Shown here one piece after another: positions 1-21,466 of a DNA stretch of 64,000 nucleotides. Source of the stretch: Brienomyrus brachyistius. Its lineage: Eukaryota > Chordata > Actinopteri > Osteoglossiformes > Mormyridae. A model generated the notes under the pieces. That model was given only the letters and a program-made list of their open reading frames with translations. It was not told the DNA's origin and did not search any database. Position 1 is the stretch's first letter; every line of letters starts with the position of its first letter. The stretch covers positions 2,293,501 to 2,357,500 of the forward strand of contig NC_064540.1 of NCBI RefSeq assembly GCF_023856365.1, written 5' to 3'. The position numbers and the translations under genes are program-made.

Positions 1-335
1 TGATTCTGGTATTAATAACACACAGTGTCCTCCCCTACAATATACTGCCGCCATTTTGTACTGATTTTCCAAATCAGTACAAAATACCCTGCCTCAGATT
101 GTGACGTCATTTATCACGGTGCCAGTTTTAACGAGTGGAACACCTTGAAGTACCGAAAGTACAGTAGCTGGCGCAGTGGAAAAGGACCCTTGGTGTAATC
201 ATTCGGGCTTCAATAATGCTGTAATTATACTGGGATAACCAATGTTTCTTCACAGATATGTCAGCAGGTGGCAGCACTGAGTGTCTTCAGAATGCTGCGG
301 TAACGTACAGCAACCTTCCTGTTTGCTTTTCACAG

Positions 336-12733
<12,398 letters not shown>

Positions 12734-12746
12734 TGGCGCGGAGCAG

Positions 12747-12916
12747 GTGAGTAGGGTCACCCCCTTTCGCCACTGCCTTAGGACCGCTGGGTGTAATGTG
12801 CGGAATCAGGCCGTGGGGGTGTCGGGGTTGCATGTGAAGAGCCGTGGTGTAGCGCTCTACACGTCATGTAACAGTCATCTCTCTCTCTCTCTCTCTCTCT
12901 CTTTCCTTCCCCACAG
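12747..12916 (+). other. kif5a: Probable 3'UTR intron of kif5a
   Basis: A strong donor (CAG|GTGAGTAG, intron from 12747) lies 13 nt after the stop codon. A (CT)n tract followed by TTTCCTTCCCCACAG ends at 12916. Splicing would put a non-coding exon 29 from 12917, matching the 29-exon layout I recall for human KIF5A. The junction is closer than about 50 nt to the stop, so it should not trigger nonsense-mediated decay of the normal mRNA. Confidence 0.7.
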
Positions 12917-15033
12917 GCACCCATTCGTTCCAGAATTTTCCCATAATTCCGCATGCCGCTTATTTGCTTCCCCCCTGACCTTGACATTGGCAGACTCCCC
13001 CCCCCACCCCCCAGCACCCCAACCCTCAGACTCATTTTCTCTAGTCTCTGTCCTCGGTAACCTGTTCTTAGTGACTCCTCTTCCCTTCACACTTAATATT
13101 TAGTAGGAATCTTAATGTACGCTTAGGCGCTGTGGCGAACGCGGTAGGTTAGCGCAGGTTGCTAACCCGTGCTCCCGTCCTCCCCCCGGCAGGGTGGGGG
13201 GGGTGGGGTGGGGGTGTAAGTGTGTGGTGGTATTGAGTGCTATGCGCTGAGGGAGATGCCCTGACATGGACCTGTGGGATATCTCATGACCCCACCCTGT
13301 GTGAGGTTCCCTTTTCTGTTAAGTCTTCGTAGAACCGTGGCGTAGATGCCAAGAACTCGAGGAGCATGGCGACTGGGCCCAAAACGACAAACGCAAAAGG
13401 AACATTATTCATCATTAATGAGGAGGTGGGCTTTTCTATTTCAAGGATGTGGCTCTTTTTCTATCTGGATAGACATCATTGAGAGCAGGATGTAGCCCCG
13501 GCACTGGTACTGCTATGCCATCCTAATCACTGCGCCCCAGGTCTTTGAACGCACCTGCGGGCAGCCACTGGCTGTTTCCCGCCCCCCCCCCAATCCCGGG
13601 CCACTCACACACATGTCCGGGGCTCCATTACGCCTTAATGTACGACAGCTATTAACATCCTCTCAGTTACATGACGATGAACCTTACATATACATATATA
13701 TGTACATATGTGTATATACATACTCATTTAAGGCTGTTAGTATCATTGCCTGACGCTTAAAACAATGACCTGATAGGTTCACTGCTGTCCTACTGCAGAA
13801 CATGCATTGTCCTAGTCAACTGGGCACTGAGAGGCTACTTTTGCTTTTTTGTGATGAGTCTGACTTCAGCAGCAGTGAGGGACCCATCAGTGTCAGCAGC
13901 CCCCTTGTGGAGCAGTGTATCCCACCCTTGGTTGGCGTACTCCTCCTCTGGGGGCAGTTCGCCCTCCTACCTCCAGGGGGCAGTGTACCACAGGCTTGAC
14001 TATTAATGCACACATGCTTCCAACAGAAACTGCTTTGCTTCCCGGGCTGATTTACAGTGACCGGCTGAAGCAGGGCTTGGCTGTAGGTGTTGCACTTAAA
14101 TGAACACTCACGCCCACTCAATGCCTCTGCGTACTACTATGAATATATATCAGCCATGAATTGAAAGTACCACCATAGGAAGAATCGGCTCTGCTTTTTT
14201 TTTGGTTTGTGTATTTTAATACATATATACATATATAAATATTTCTGAATTGTAATATATATATATCTGGTTTGGGTTGGATGGTTCTGTGTTGGTGTCT
14301 TACTGCCCCCAGCTAGTGTGTCTGTCTTAAGCTGTTACTTTACTGATGTACACAGGAAGGACAAAAATTACAGTAATTATGTAGCAACTATTTTTATACA
14401 CTTCACTGTATTTAAATATTGATTTATGTTTACGTGTCTTATGGTTTTGCTGTATTTATTATATTGTATTGCATCCGTTGCTTTTAGTCTGACAGAATTG
14501 TATATGTTTTATTTTATTTAACAAAATGGGATATTTATTTATAATATTACAAATGTTAAATTAAATAAATAGAATATTGCACTGCTAGATGGCAACAAAG
14601 ACAGCAGTGAAGAGTAGCCCCCAAAGGAACAGGGAGAGCCCTAAATACTTTAAATAAAGATTGTGTGTGTGTGTGTGTGTGTGTGAGTGTATGTGCTTAC
14701 AGTATAGAGACGTGCAAGAGCTGATCAAACCCTCGTCTGAAAGGGTGGGAATTGGATCTGGAATGTCACTTTGGTCTGGACCAGCTGCTGCCTGGATCTA
14801 GTTGCTCTTCCTAGCCAACCTTATCACTTCCCGCTATACCTTATCCACCCACAAAGCTCCACCCCCTGCAGACTCCACCGGCCTCCTGATCAGCCAATCG
14901 GGAAGAGAGTCTGCCAGGGAAGGCTTGAGGGTGGGGAGGGTGGGGCTCGGAGGCATCCACCTCTGGTACCCAGCTGCCCAGTCTACTTGAGCATCGTCGC
15001 ATGGATTACGGTTACGCTGTGGACGGTTGACTG

Positions 15034-15110
<77 letters not shown>

Positions 15111-15600
15111 TTCACACCTGGTCCTTTTACAGCTGCTTGCCATCCAGCACAGGGCCGCGAAAGGAAAACGAAAAACAATAGTGGGCTCATCACGAAGACT
15201 ACACCCTCCCCCAATACTTGCAGCTCAGTCGCCCTTTTGTCAGTCCAAACACCATGGGGACTGTTAGGGGGCAGCAAATATGGTTCACGCAGATGTCATT
15301 GGTATGTTTTTATGGGACAAATCATGCCCACCCGTGTATCAGTCCACGTGTGCCGTCTGACCCGTTGAAATATATTCCCGCCGTGTTTTCGGCACAATAT
15401 AGTAGTCCTATAAAAAAAAAAAGACAACATGAAACACAGGCGTAGACAGTGCCGACGAAGCAGTGAGGAATATAATTTTGTGTCTGTTTATTTGTGTATT
15501 TATTTATGAATTCTTTTTTTTTCCAAGTGTGTAAAATAGTGCATGCAGTGCGACAGAACTCTGTAGCTGCTGAGAATAAAAATCGAAACGATTACTGGAG
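12917..15600 (+). other. kif5a: kif5a 3'UTR with candidate poly(A) signals
   Basis: Stop-rich, AT-rich sequence after the last coding exon. Candidate AATAAA hexamers are at 14564-14569, 14653-14658 and 15575-15580. A TG microsatellite (about 14663-14684), a second long TG run (about 15038-15108) and T/A-rich blocks lie within. The true cleavage site cannot be fixed from sequence alone; the last hexamer is followed at 15600-15660 by TG/T-rich sequence that could be the downstream element. Confidence 0.5.
15015..15110 (+). repeat. (TG)n microsatellite
   Basis: A run of about 35 TG dinucleotides (about 15038-15108) in the kif5a 3' flank. It creates the false Val-Cys ORFs on the plus strand and Thr-His ORFs on the minus strand. 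Confidence 0.97.
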
Positions 15601-17110
15601 AAACACTTTCATTAAAATGATCCTGTCTGCATAAAACGTGTGGAGTTCTGCTTCCATATTTTTTCACTTGTTTGTGGGGGGGGGGGGGGTAATTCTAAGA
15701 TTAAAATAGGTAGGTGTGGTTGTGATTGGGTAAGGTTGGGGTCAGTGTCGGTGTAGCAGGGGGTGTAAAGGGAATTCAAAATCTTTTTTGGTCACGTGCA
15801 ACAGGTGGATGTTGTGTCATTTAGCCTCTGGTTATGAAGTCTAAAGATGGGTAAATCAATACAAACGCAAAACTGGATGTTATATAGTTACTGCACCACA
15901 TACACTATGTGGACAATAGCATGGGAACGCCCCTCTCAATCATTGAATTCAGGTGTTTCATTCAGATCCATTGCCACAGGTGCATAAAATCCAGTCAGGT
16001 TGGTCATTCTGAGATATTCCATGGTCAGTTGTATGTGATATTATTGCAAAGTGGACGTGATTAAGAACAACAGAAGCTCAGTCAGTAAGTCACAGACCAT
16101 GAAAAGCTGGCAGGTGGGGTTCAGACCCTCAGTCCTGGAAGAGCGAAGTCACAGTAACATATGATTTCCATGAAAAAGATTATCAATGGAAATAATTTTA
16201 ATATGGGGACATGCTTAAACTGCAAGCAGACCATGATTGTGTCCTTAGAGAACAGGTAGCAGGGCGGTAGATCTGCTGTTAGAAGCAACACTAGGAGTCA
16301 GGTAGAGCAAAAGTCAGGAGCTGATTAGGTGCGGAGGGGAGGGCAGGGGAGGGGAGGACAGGGGAGGGGGCAGAGTTCAAGACGACGCAGAATGGCAGGA
16401 TGACTCTGAGCCGCGAATAGAGTATCTCAGGCTAACATCTCCACAAGGTCCTGCAGTGACCCGCACAGAAGGAAGGAAAAACTGACAAGTGAGTAACATT
16501 TTCCTGCCTGTAATTATATATGAGATCTGGACTAAGCACCAAGAAGTGGTTTTAGACTGATTCCCGCATTAAACGGTCCAATGACAGACCATTGAGTGGT
16601 TGTTTTCGTTCTTTGTGGAGAACAGAGAGTCATAAAACCATGAAGATGTTACACAAACAGCAGTCGGGGAAACAAAATATATTGTGGTGATTGGTGTTTA
16701 CAAAGTGTACATTTTCCTGTTTAGAAGGTGGTAAGTACCAACAGCTAATATGGCCATTACTGAGGATATTTTTTAAGATATTGATCAACAATATTTTGAC
16801 AACAAACATATAAGGATCGTGGGCATCATTGCGAGGCTGAATGTGTCACCTGCAACATTCCTGTAAATTAAATCTATAAAAGTGTCATTCACTGGTCTTT
16901 TAGAATTTACTGTTGTTATATTCTATCCATCAGTAATACCTAGTTCATGTTGATTTTCACTAAACATCTGACCAGGAGCAGTTCCTCATATTAAAATATG
17001 CAATGGTATTATAATAATTATTACCTTATAATAATAAGGTTAAAATGGTAAACTGAGAATGTGAAACTGATGACTTCCTTTGAGAATGTTTGTATCATTG
17101 CACAATTATG
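15601..17110. other. Intergenic region between kif5a and the LTR element
   Basis: AT-rich intergenic DNA. At 15895-16035 there is a known kind of fish interspersed repeat (CACTATGTGGACAATAGCAT...ATTGAATTCAGGTGTTTCAT...CATTGCCACAGGTGCATAAA). A GGGGAGGGCAGGGGAGGGG purine block is at 16335-16375. No exon or ORF is convincing. Confidence 0.7.
15895..16035 (+). repeat. DNA-transposon-derived interspersed repeat
   Basis: The order CACTATGTGGACAA, ATTGAATTCAGGTGTTTCAT, CCATTGCCACAGGTG, ATAAAATCCAGTCAG is that of a very common teleost non-autonomous DNA element that starts 'tatgtggacaaaagtattggg'. Recognised from memory of the family; the superfamily is not assigned with certainty and the 3' boundary is unclear. 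Confidence 0.5.
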
Positions 17111-17115
17111 AGAGT

Positions 17116-17415
17116 TGTCACGGGGCGGTTCGGGTGGACAGGCGATCGTGCGGGCGGTGGTTCAGAAAACCAGGCTGACGAGCAGGATCGGGGTAATCGG
17201 GGTTTATTCGGGAGAAGGAGACACGGGAGGCGAGGGACAACCAACACCATGTGCACAGATCACGTAATGACGGACAACGATCACAAGCAAGACTCAGACT
17301 TAAATACACAGGACTGATCACAGTAATCGGACATAGGTGGAAACAATCAGGGAAACACACGTTGGCAAGCAGGGGGGCGTGGCACACATGAGGAGCCGAC
17401 GAGCAGGGCATGACA
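17116..17415 (-). repeat. 3' LTR (in element orientation)
   Basis: 300 bp, TGT...ACA ends in minus orientation. Matches 19665-19964 with no difference found by eye. Contains AATAAA (rc of TTTATT at about 17192-17197) and a TATA-like TATTTAAG (rc near 17306). Confidence 0.95.
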
Positions 17416-17508
17416 GAACCCCCCCCCAAAGGCGCGCTTCACCGGGCGCGCCAGGGAGGAGGCGACAGACGGAACACGGGAACCCGGACCTGGAACCAAA
17501 CGGAACAA

Positions 17509-19662
17509 TCACCGAAGCACAGGAAACAAAACTGAGACGCAGAACACGGCAAGGGACAAGACGTAAGACAGGACTTGACAAAGGGCAGGGAACGCAGAGA
17601 GACAGACTAGAAAGGGCGGAACAGGCGGAACAAAAGGAGCGGGAGTGACGTGAGGGAACGACGGGAAACCAGGAACCGAGCGGGGCAGAACAAAGGGACC
17701 AGGAACAGAGGACGGCGGGACAAAGGCAGGAGGCGGAATAAAGACAGGCGGGATAGGGGCAGGAAAGGGAGAGGAGGGGGAACCAAGGGGAGCCCGTGGG
17801 AGCCCCAGCGGGCGACGGGAGGCAGCCGGAGGGGCCGCTGGCGGCCGGGAGGCCGGAGCCGGAGGGGACCTCGGAGGGGCCGAGGAGACAGGGCGAGGGA
17901 CCCGCGGAGGGGCCAGGGAGGGAGCAGGAGGGAGCACCAGGGAAGGGGACGAGGGAGCTGGAAGGGGCCAGGGCGAAGGCCCGGAGGAGGGGGGAGCCGC
18001 AGCAGGCGGCGACGTCCGGTGGAGGGCCGGAGGTAGGGGCCCCGCAGGCGACCGAGGAGCCGCCGTCGGGGAACCCCCAGGCGACCGACCAGGCACCGGA
18101 GGGGGGAGCGAGGCAGGGCGACGAGGCATCGGAGGGGGACCCGCAGGCGACAGCCGACCCGGAGGGCCAGGACCCGCAGGCGCCAACCGAGCCCCAGCGC
18201 AGGCGAGGCAGGGCGAGCCAGGGGGCAGGGCGGGCGGGACCCCAGCCCTGCGTCTGTGTCCCCTTCCCCTGCGGGACACAGACAGGCCGACCCTAGGTCG
18301 GGGTCGACGCTGCCGGGGCGAGGGATCAGGGCCAGGGACAGGAGCGGGGCCAGGGACAGGAGCGGGGCCAGGGACAGGAGCGGGGCCAGGGACAGGAGCT
18401 GGCTGCAGTGGGGGCACCGGCCCGGGAGCTGCAGCAGGCGGCTGCAGAGGGGGCGCCGGCCCGGGAGCTGCAGCAGGCGGAGGGAGCGCCGGGACAGGAA
18501 CAGGAGCGCGGTCAGGAACAGGAGCTGGCTGCAGTGGGGGCGCCTGCCCGGGAGCTGCAGCTGGTGGCTGCAGTGGGGGCGCCTGCCCGGGAGCTGCAGC
18601 AGGCGGCTGCAGAGGGGGCGCCTGCCCGGGAGCTGCAGCAGGCGGCTGCAGAGGGGGCGCCTCTGCAGGAACTGGAGCGCGGTCAGGAACAGGAGCGCGG
18701 TCAGGAACAGGAGCGCGGTCAGGAACAGGAGCTGGCTGCAGTGGGGGCGCCTGCCCGGGAGCTGCAGCAGGTGGCTGCAGTGGGGGCGCCTGCCCGGGAG
18801 CTGCAGCAGGCGGCTGCAGAGGGGGCGCCTGCCCGGGAGCTGCAGCAGGCGGCTGCAGAGGGGGCGCCTCTGCAGGAACTGGAGCGCGGTCAGGAACAGG
18901 AGCGCGGTCAGGAACAGGAGCGCGGTCAGGAACAGGAGCGGGCTGCAGTGGGGGCACCTGCCCGGGAGCTGCAGCTGGCGGCTGCAGTGGGGGCGCCTGC
19001 CCGGGAGCTGCAGCAGGCGGCTGCAGAGGGGGCGCCTGCCCGGGAGCTGCAGCAGGCGGCTGCAGAGGGGGCGCCTGCCCGGGAGCTGCAGCAGGCGGCT
19101 GCAGAGGGGGCGCCTGCCCGGGAGCTGCAGCAGGCGGCTGCAGAGGGGGCGCCTGCCCGGGAGCTGCAGCAGGCGGCTGCAGTGGGGGCGCCTGCCCGGG
19201 AGCTGCAGCAGGCGGCTGCAGTGGGGGCGCCTGCCCGGGAGCTGCAGCGGGAAGAGGGAGCTGCGCAGGCATGGGAACCGCAGGCAGTGGCGGCTGCACC
19301 TGCGCTGAGTCCGCGGGCAGTAACGGAGGGAGCACCTCCGTACCGGCGATCTCCGGTCTCTTCCTCCTCCTCCGGCGCCTGGCGGTGGCGGGAGGCTGCG
19401 TGACGTCCGTAAAAACGGACGGCGAGAAAACGAACTCCGGCTCCGGGTAAGGATAGAAAGACTCTTCTTCCTCGTCCGTACTCGAGGGCCAGTACCTCCA
19501 CACGGAGTACCGGTCCCGTGGGGTCGGTCCTCGGGCTGGAGTCCGGATGGGCTTCTCCGCGTCCGGAGACGGCCACATCCGGGAGAGCGAGCAGGCTCCG
19601 AGTCGGATAGTCTCCTGCGGGACTCTCCTCTGCCTCCGCTTCGTCTTTTGTAGGTCCGTCAT
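17509..19662 (-). CDS. Proline-rich tandem-repeat ORF of the LTR element (717 aa, function unknown)
   Basis: The only long ORF of the element; its ATG lies 3 nt after the 5' LTR. Order of parts: a basic N-terminus (QKTKRRQRR), an acidic/aromatic patch (SSTDEEEESFYPYPEPEF), a basic run (RRRRRRKRPEI), then about 300 residues of 13-aa repeats PPAAAPGQAPPLQ broken by APVPDR and APVPGP hexads, then a Pro/Ala/Ser/Arg-rich C-terminus. No CCHC knuckle, protease DTG, or RT YXDD is visible. It may be a degenerate or replaced gag, or a non-functional filler ORF: the repeat unit (39 bp) stays open in several frames, so length alone is weak evidence for translation. I do not recognise the family. Confidence 0.5.
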   Translation of the reverse strand: MTDLQKTKRRQRRVPQETIRLGACSLSRMWPSPDAEKPIRTPARGPTPRDRYSVWRYWPSSTDEEEESFYPYPEPEFVFSPSVFTDVTQPPATARRRRRRKRPEIAGTEVLPPLLPADSAQVQPPLPAVPMPAQLPLPAAAPGQAPPLQPPAAAPGQAPPLQPPAAAPGQAPPLQPPAAAPGQAPPLQPPAAAPGQAPPLQPPAAAPGQAPPLQPPAAAPGQAPPLQPPAAAPGQVPPLQPAPVPDRAPVPDRAPVPDRAPVPAEAPPLQPPAAAPGQAPPLQPPAAAPGQAPPLQPPAAAPGQAPPLQPAPVPDRAPVPDRAPVPDRAPVPAEAPPLQPPAAAPGQAPPLQPPAAAPGQAPPLQPPAAAPGQAPPLQPAPVPDRAPVPVPALPPPAAAPGPAPPLQPPAAAPGPVPPLQPAPVPGPAPVPGPAPVPGPAPVPGPDPSPRQRRPRPRVGLSVSRRGRGHRRRAGVPPALPPGSPCLACAGARLAPAGPGPPGRLSPAGPPPMPRRPASLPPPVPGRSPGGSPTAAPRSPAGPLPPALHRTSPPAAAPPSSGPSPWPLPAPSSPSLVLPPAPSLAPPRVPRPVSSAPPRSPPAPASRPPAAPPAASRRPLGLPRAPLGSPSSPFPAPIPPVFIPPPAFVPPSSVPGPFVLPRSVPGFPSFPHVTPAPFVPPVPPFLVCLSAFPALCQVLSYVLSLAVFCVSVLFPVLR

Positions 19663-19664
19663 TC

Positions 19665-19964
19665 TGTCACGGGGCGGTTCGGGTGGACAGGCGATCGTGC
19701 GGGCGGTGGTTCAGAAAACCAGGCTGACGAGCAGGATCGGGGTAATCGGGGTTTATTCGGGAGAAGGAGACACGGGAGGCGAGGGACAACCAACACCATG
19801 TGCACAGATCACGTAATGACGGACAACGATCACAAGCAAGACTCAGACTTAAATACACAGGACTGATCACAGTAATCGGACATAGGTGGAAACAATCAGG
19901 GAAACACACGTTGGCAAGCAGGGGGGCGTGGCACACATGAGGAGCCGACGAGCAGGGCATGACA
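19665..19964 (-). repeat. 5' LTR (in element orientation)
   Basis: 300 bp, the promoter-side LTR for the minus-strand ORF that starts 3 nt inside at 19662. The right-hand target duplicate AGAGT follows at 19965-19969. Confidence 0.95.
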
Positions 19965-19969
19965 AGAGT

Positions 19970-21330
19970 TATGTTGTGGCACTTATTAGCTAGAATTTCA
20001 TTGAATTTCTGACAATTGTAGGGTTAGAGTTACAGTTTACGGGCCATTTATAGAGTCTAAGAGGGTAAAATGCTTACTTATGGTGAGGGATACATTTGCG
20101 GGTAGGGAGGGGGCTTGTTACCTAACCCACCATTTGACACAAAGATTTACATCTAGCTATAAATTCAACTAAAATTTGTTAGCATTTATTCAGATAAAAA
20201 ATATTTGAACCTGAACCAAACTAGTTTTCAGAAATTAGAAACCATATGTGACATTTACTCATGGCCATAAATTATGGAGAGATGGAGTGGGGGGGGGGGT
20301 GTTGTATCCCCCCCATAATCAAAACCAGCCAATACAACCCACTGAACCCTCTTAAAAGGGTGGAGACCTCAACCCCACCAATTCTCAACCCAAAGTTATG
20401 CACTTGCATATATCAACCAGGTCACGTTTCAAACGAGACTCATATATGCTGATAAACAGTCATCGTTTCCCAAAGTGGCCGAACAAGACTGCAACTGCAC
20501 CCCCTAGTGGTTGGAGGTAACACGCTCACTTTTCTTGTAATGTTAACGAACTACAGCTGTTGCTTTGTGTTTCTGATGTGATGGCAGGACACTCAGAGGT
20601 TATATTGTCGTATAAAAATTATCTAAATATCATGATGTTCAGGGGAAATTCTGGAAAGATTTAGGAGCTGATTCCAAAGCAATTACATGAAACAAAAAAT
20701 AAAATGGCTTAATAGAATGTTTGGTTTCTTTATTTTACTTTATTTTATTTTAAAATATACTTAAAAGTAGAATTTGTTTTCAAATTAATGATATTTCAAA
20801 TCAAATTAAGGCTTCACATTAAATGTGAATTCTGTTGTCGATGAGCAATTCAAATTGTCAGTCTTACTGTTGAAGTCCTTGGATGTATGTAGACATTATT
20901 TTCGTTCAGTTGAATATATATTTACACATACGAAGCCTCCACTGGAGAGTCCAGCTGAGCCACAAAAATGATAAGATTCACAAAAATCTTTCGGGATACT
21001 CACAAATAAGTCCAACAGAGGCCGTTATGCTTGTCGGGCAAATCACATAACCTCCTGTTTGTAGGCCTGAATCCCATGTTGCTATGGCAATAACAGGACC
21101 CGAGAAAGACAGTTTATTTAGAGATATTTTTTCTTCTTGTTTCTTCCATATACCTCTCTGAGTCCCTGATCTGCCGATTAATCTTAATGTTGTTTGAAGA
21201 TAAACAGGCCAATAGACTATTTATGTGCAGTGTGGTGTTTGTGTATTTGATGCATTAGGCCAGTTAGTCCAGGATATGTAAAGGTAACGGCAGTTTGACC
21301 TCCGCTACCTTTCTGCTTACTTCCCGCTGT
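19970..21330. other. AT-rich intergenic region upstream of soat2
   Basis: No ORF or exon seen. A CTCF-like site (CACCCCCTAGTGG, 20499-20511, reverse orientation) is present. The soat2 promoter and any non-coding first exon probably lie here, but no TATA box or CpG cluster lets me place a start site. Confidence 0.6.
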
Positions 21331-21340
21331 GTCCCTCCAG

Positions 21341-21466
21341 TTCATGGCGACATTCCCGTGATGACGGGGCTCCTCCCCCCTCACGTGGCAAACGACCTGA
21401 CCTCTGACCCTGAATCTCTTTCTTCAGCAGATACAAGCATCATCCTCCTTGAGATTAAGAGATGCG
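21341..21466 (+). other. soat2: Likely soat2 5'UTR segment with upstream ORFs
   Basis: A pyrimidine-rich CCCTCCAG ends at 21340, so the start-codon exon probably begins at 21341. Before the used ATG there is a 5-codon uORF (21344-21361) and a second ATG at 21361 whose frame overlaps the main start. The leader suggests reduced initiation at 21467. Confidence 0.45.

Larger units (their letters stand above)
17116..19964 (-). mobile_element. Young non-autonomous LTR retrotransposon, complete, with target-site duplication
   Basis: Two 300-bp direct repeats (17116-17415 and 19665-19964) that I read as identical flank a 2,249-bp GC-rich interior. The whole is bracketed by the 5-bp duplication AGAGT (17111-17115 and 19965-19969). 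Read on the minus strand each LTR starts TGTCATG, ends CCCGTGACA, and has a TATA-like GTATTTAAG and an AATAAA, so the element runs right to left. The interior holds one long ORF (19662-17509) and no reverse transcriptase, integrase, protease or zinc-knuckle motif, so it must be mobilised in trans. A G-run (rc of 17418-17426) just before the 3' LTR may be the polypurine tract. No canonical TGG primer-binding site follows the 5' LTR. Confidence 0.93.

Noticed and set aside
14771..15445. ORFs with Val-Cys or Thr-His runs
   Set aside because: Translations of the (TG)n microsatellite in the kif5a 3' flank.
18256..19403. Plus-strand 350-aa and 331-aa ORFs and the minus 216-aa ORF in the LTR element
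   Set aside because: Alternative readings of the stop-free 39-bp repeat; they have no non-repetitive extension, unlike the 717-aa ORF.
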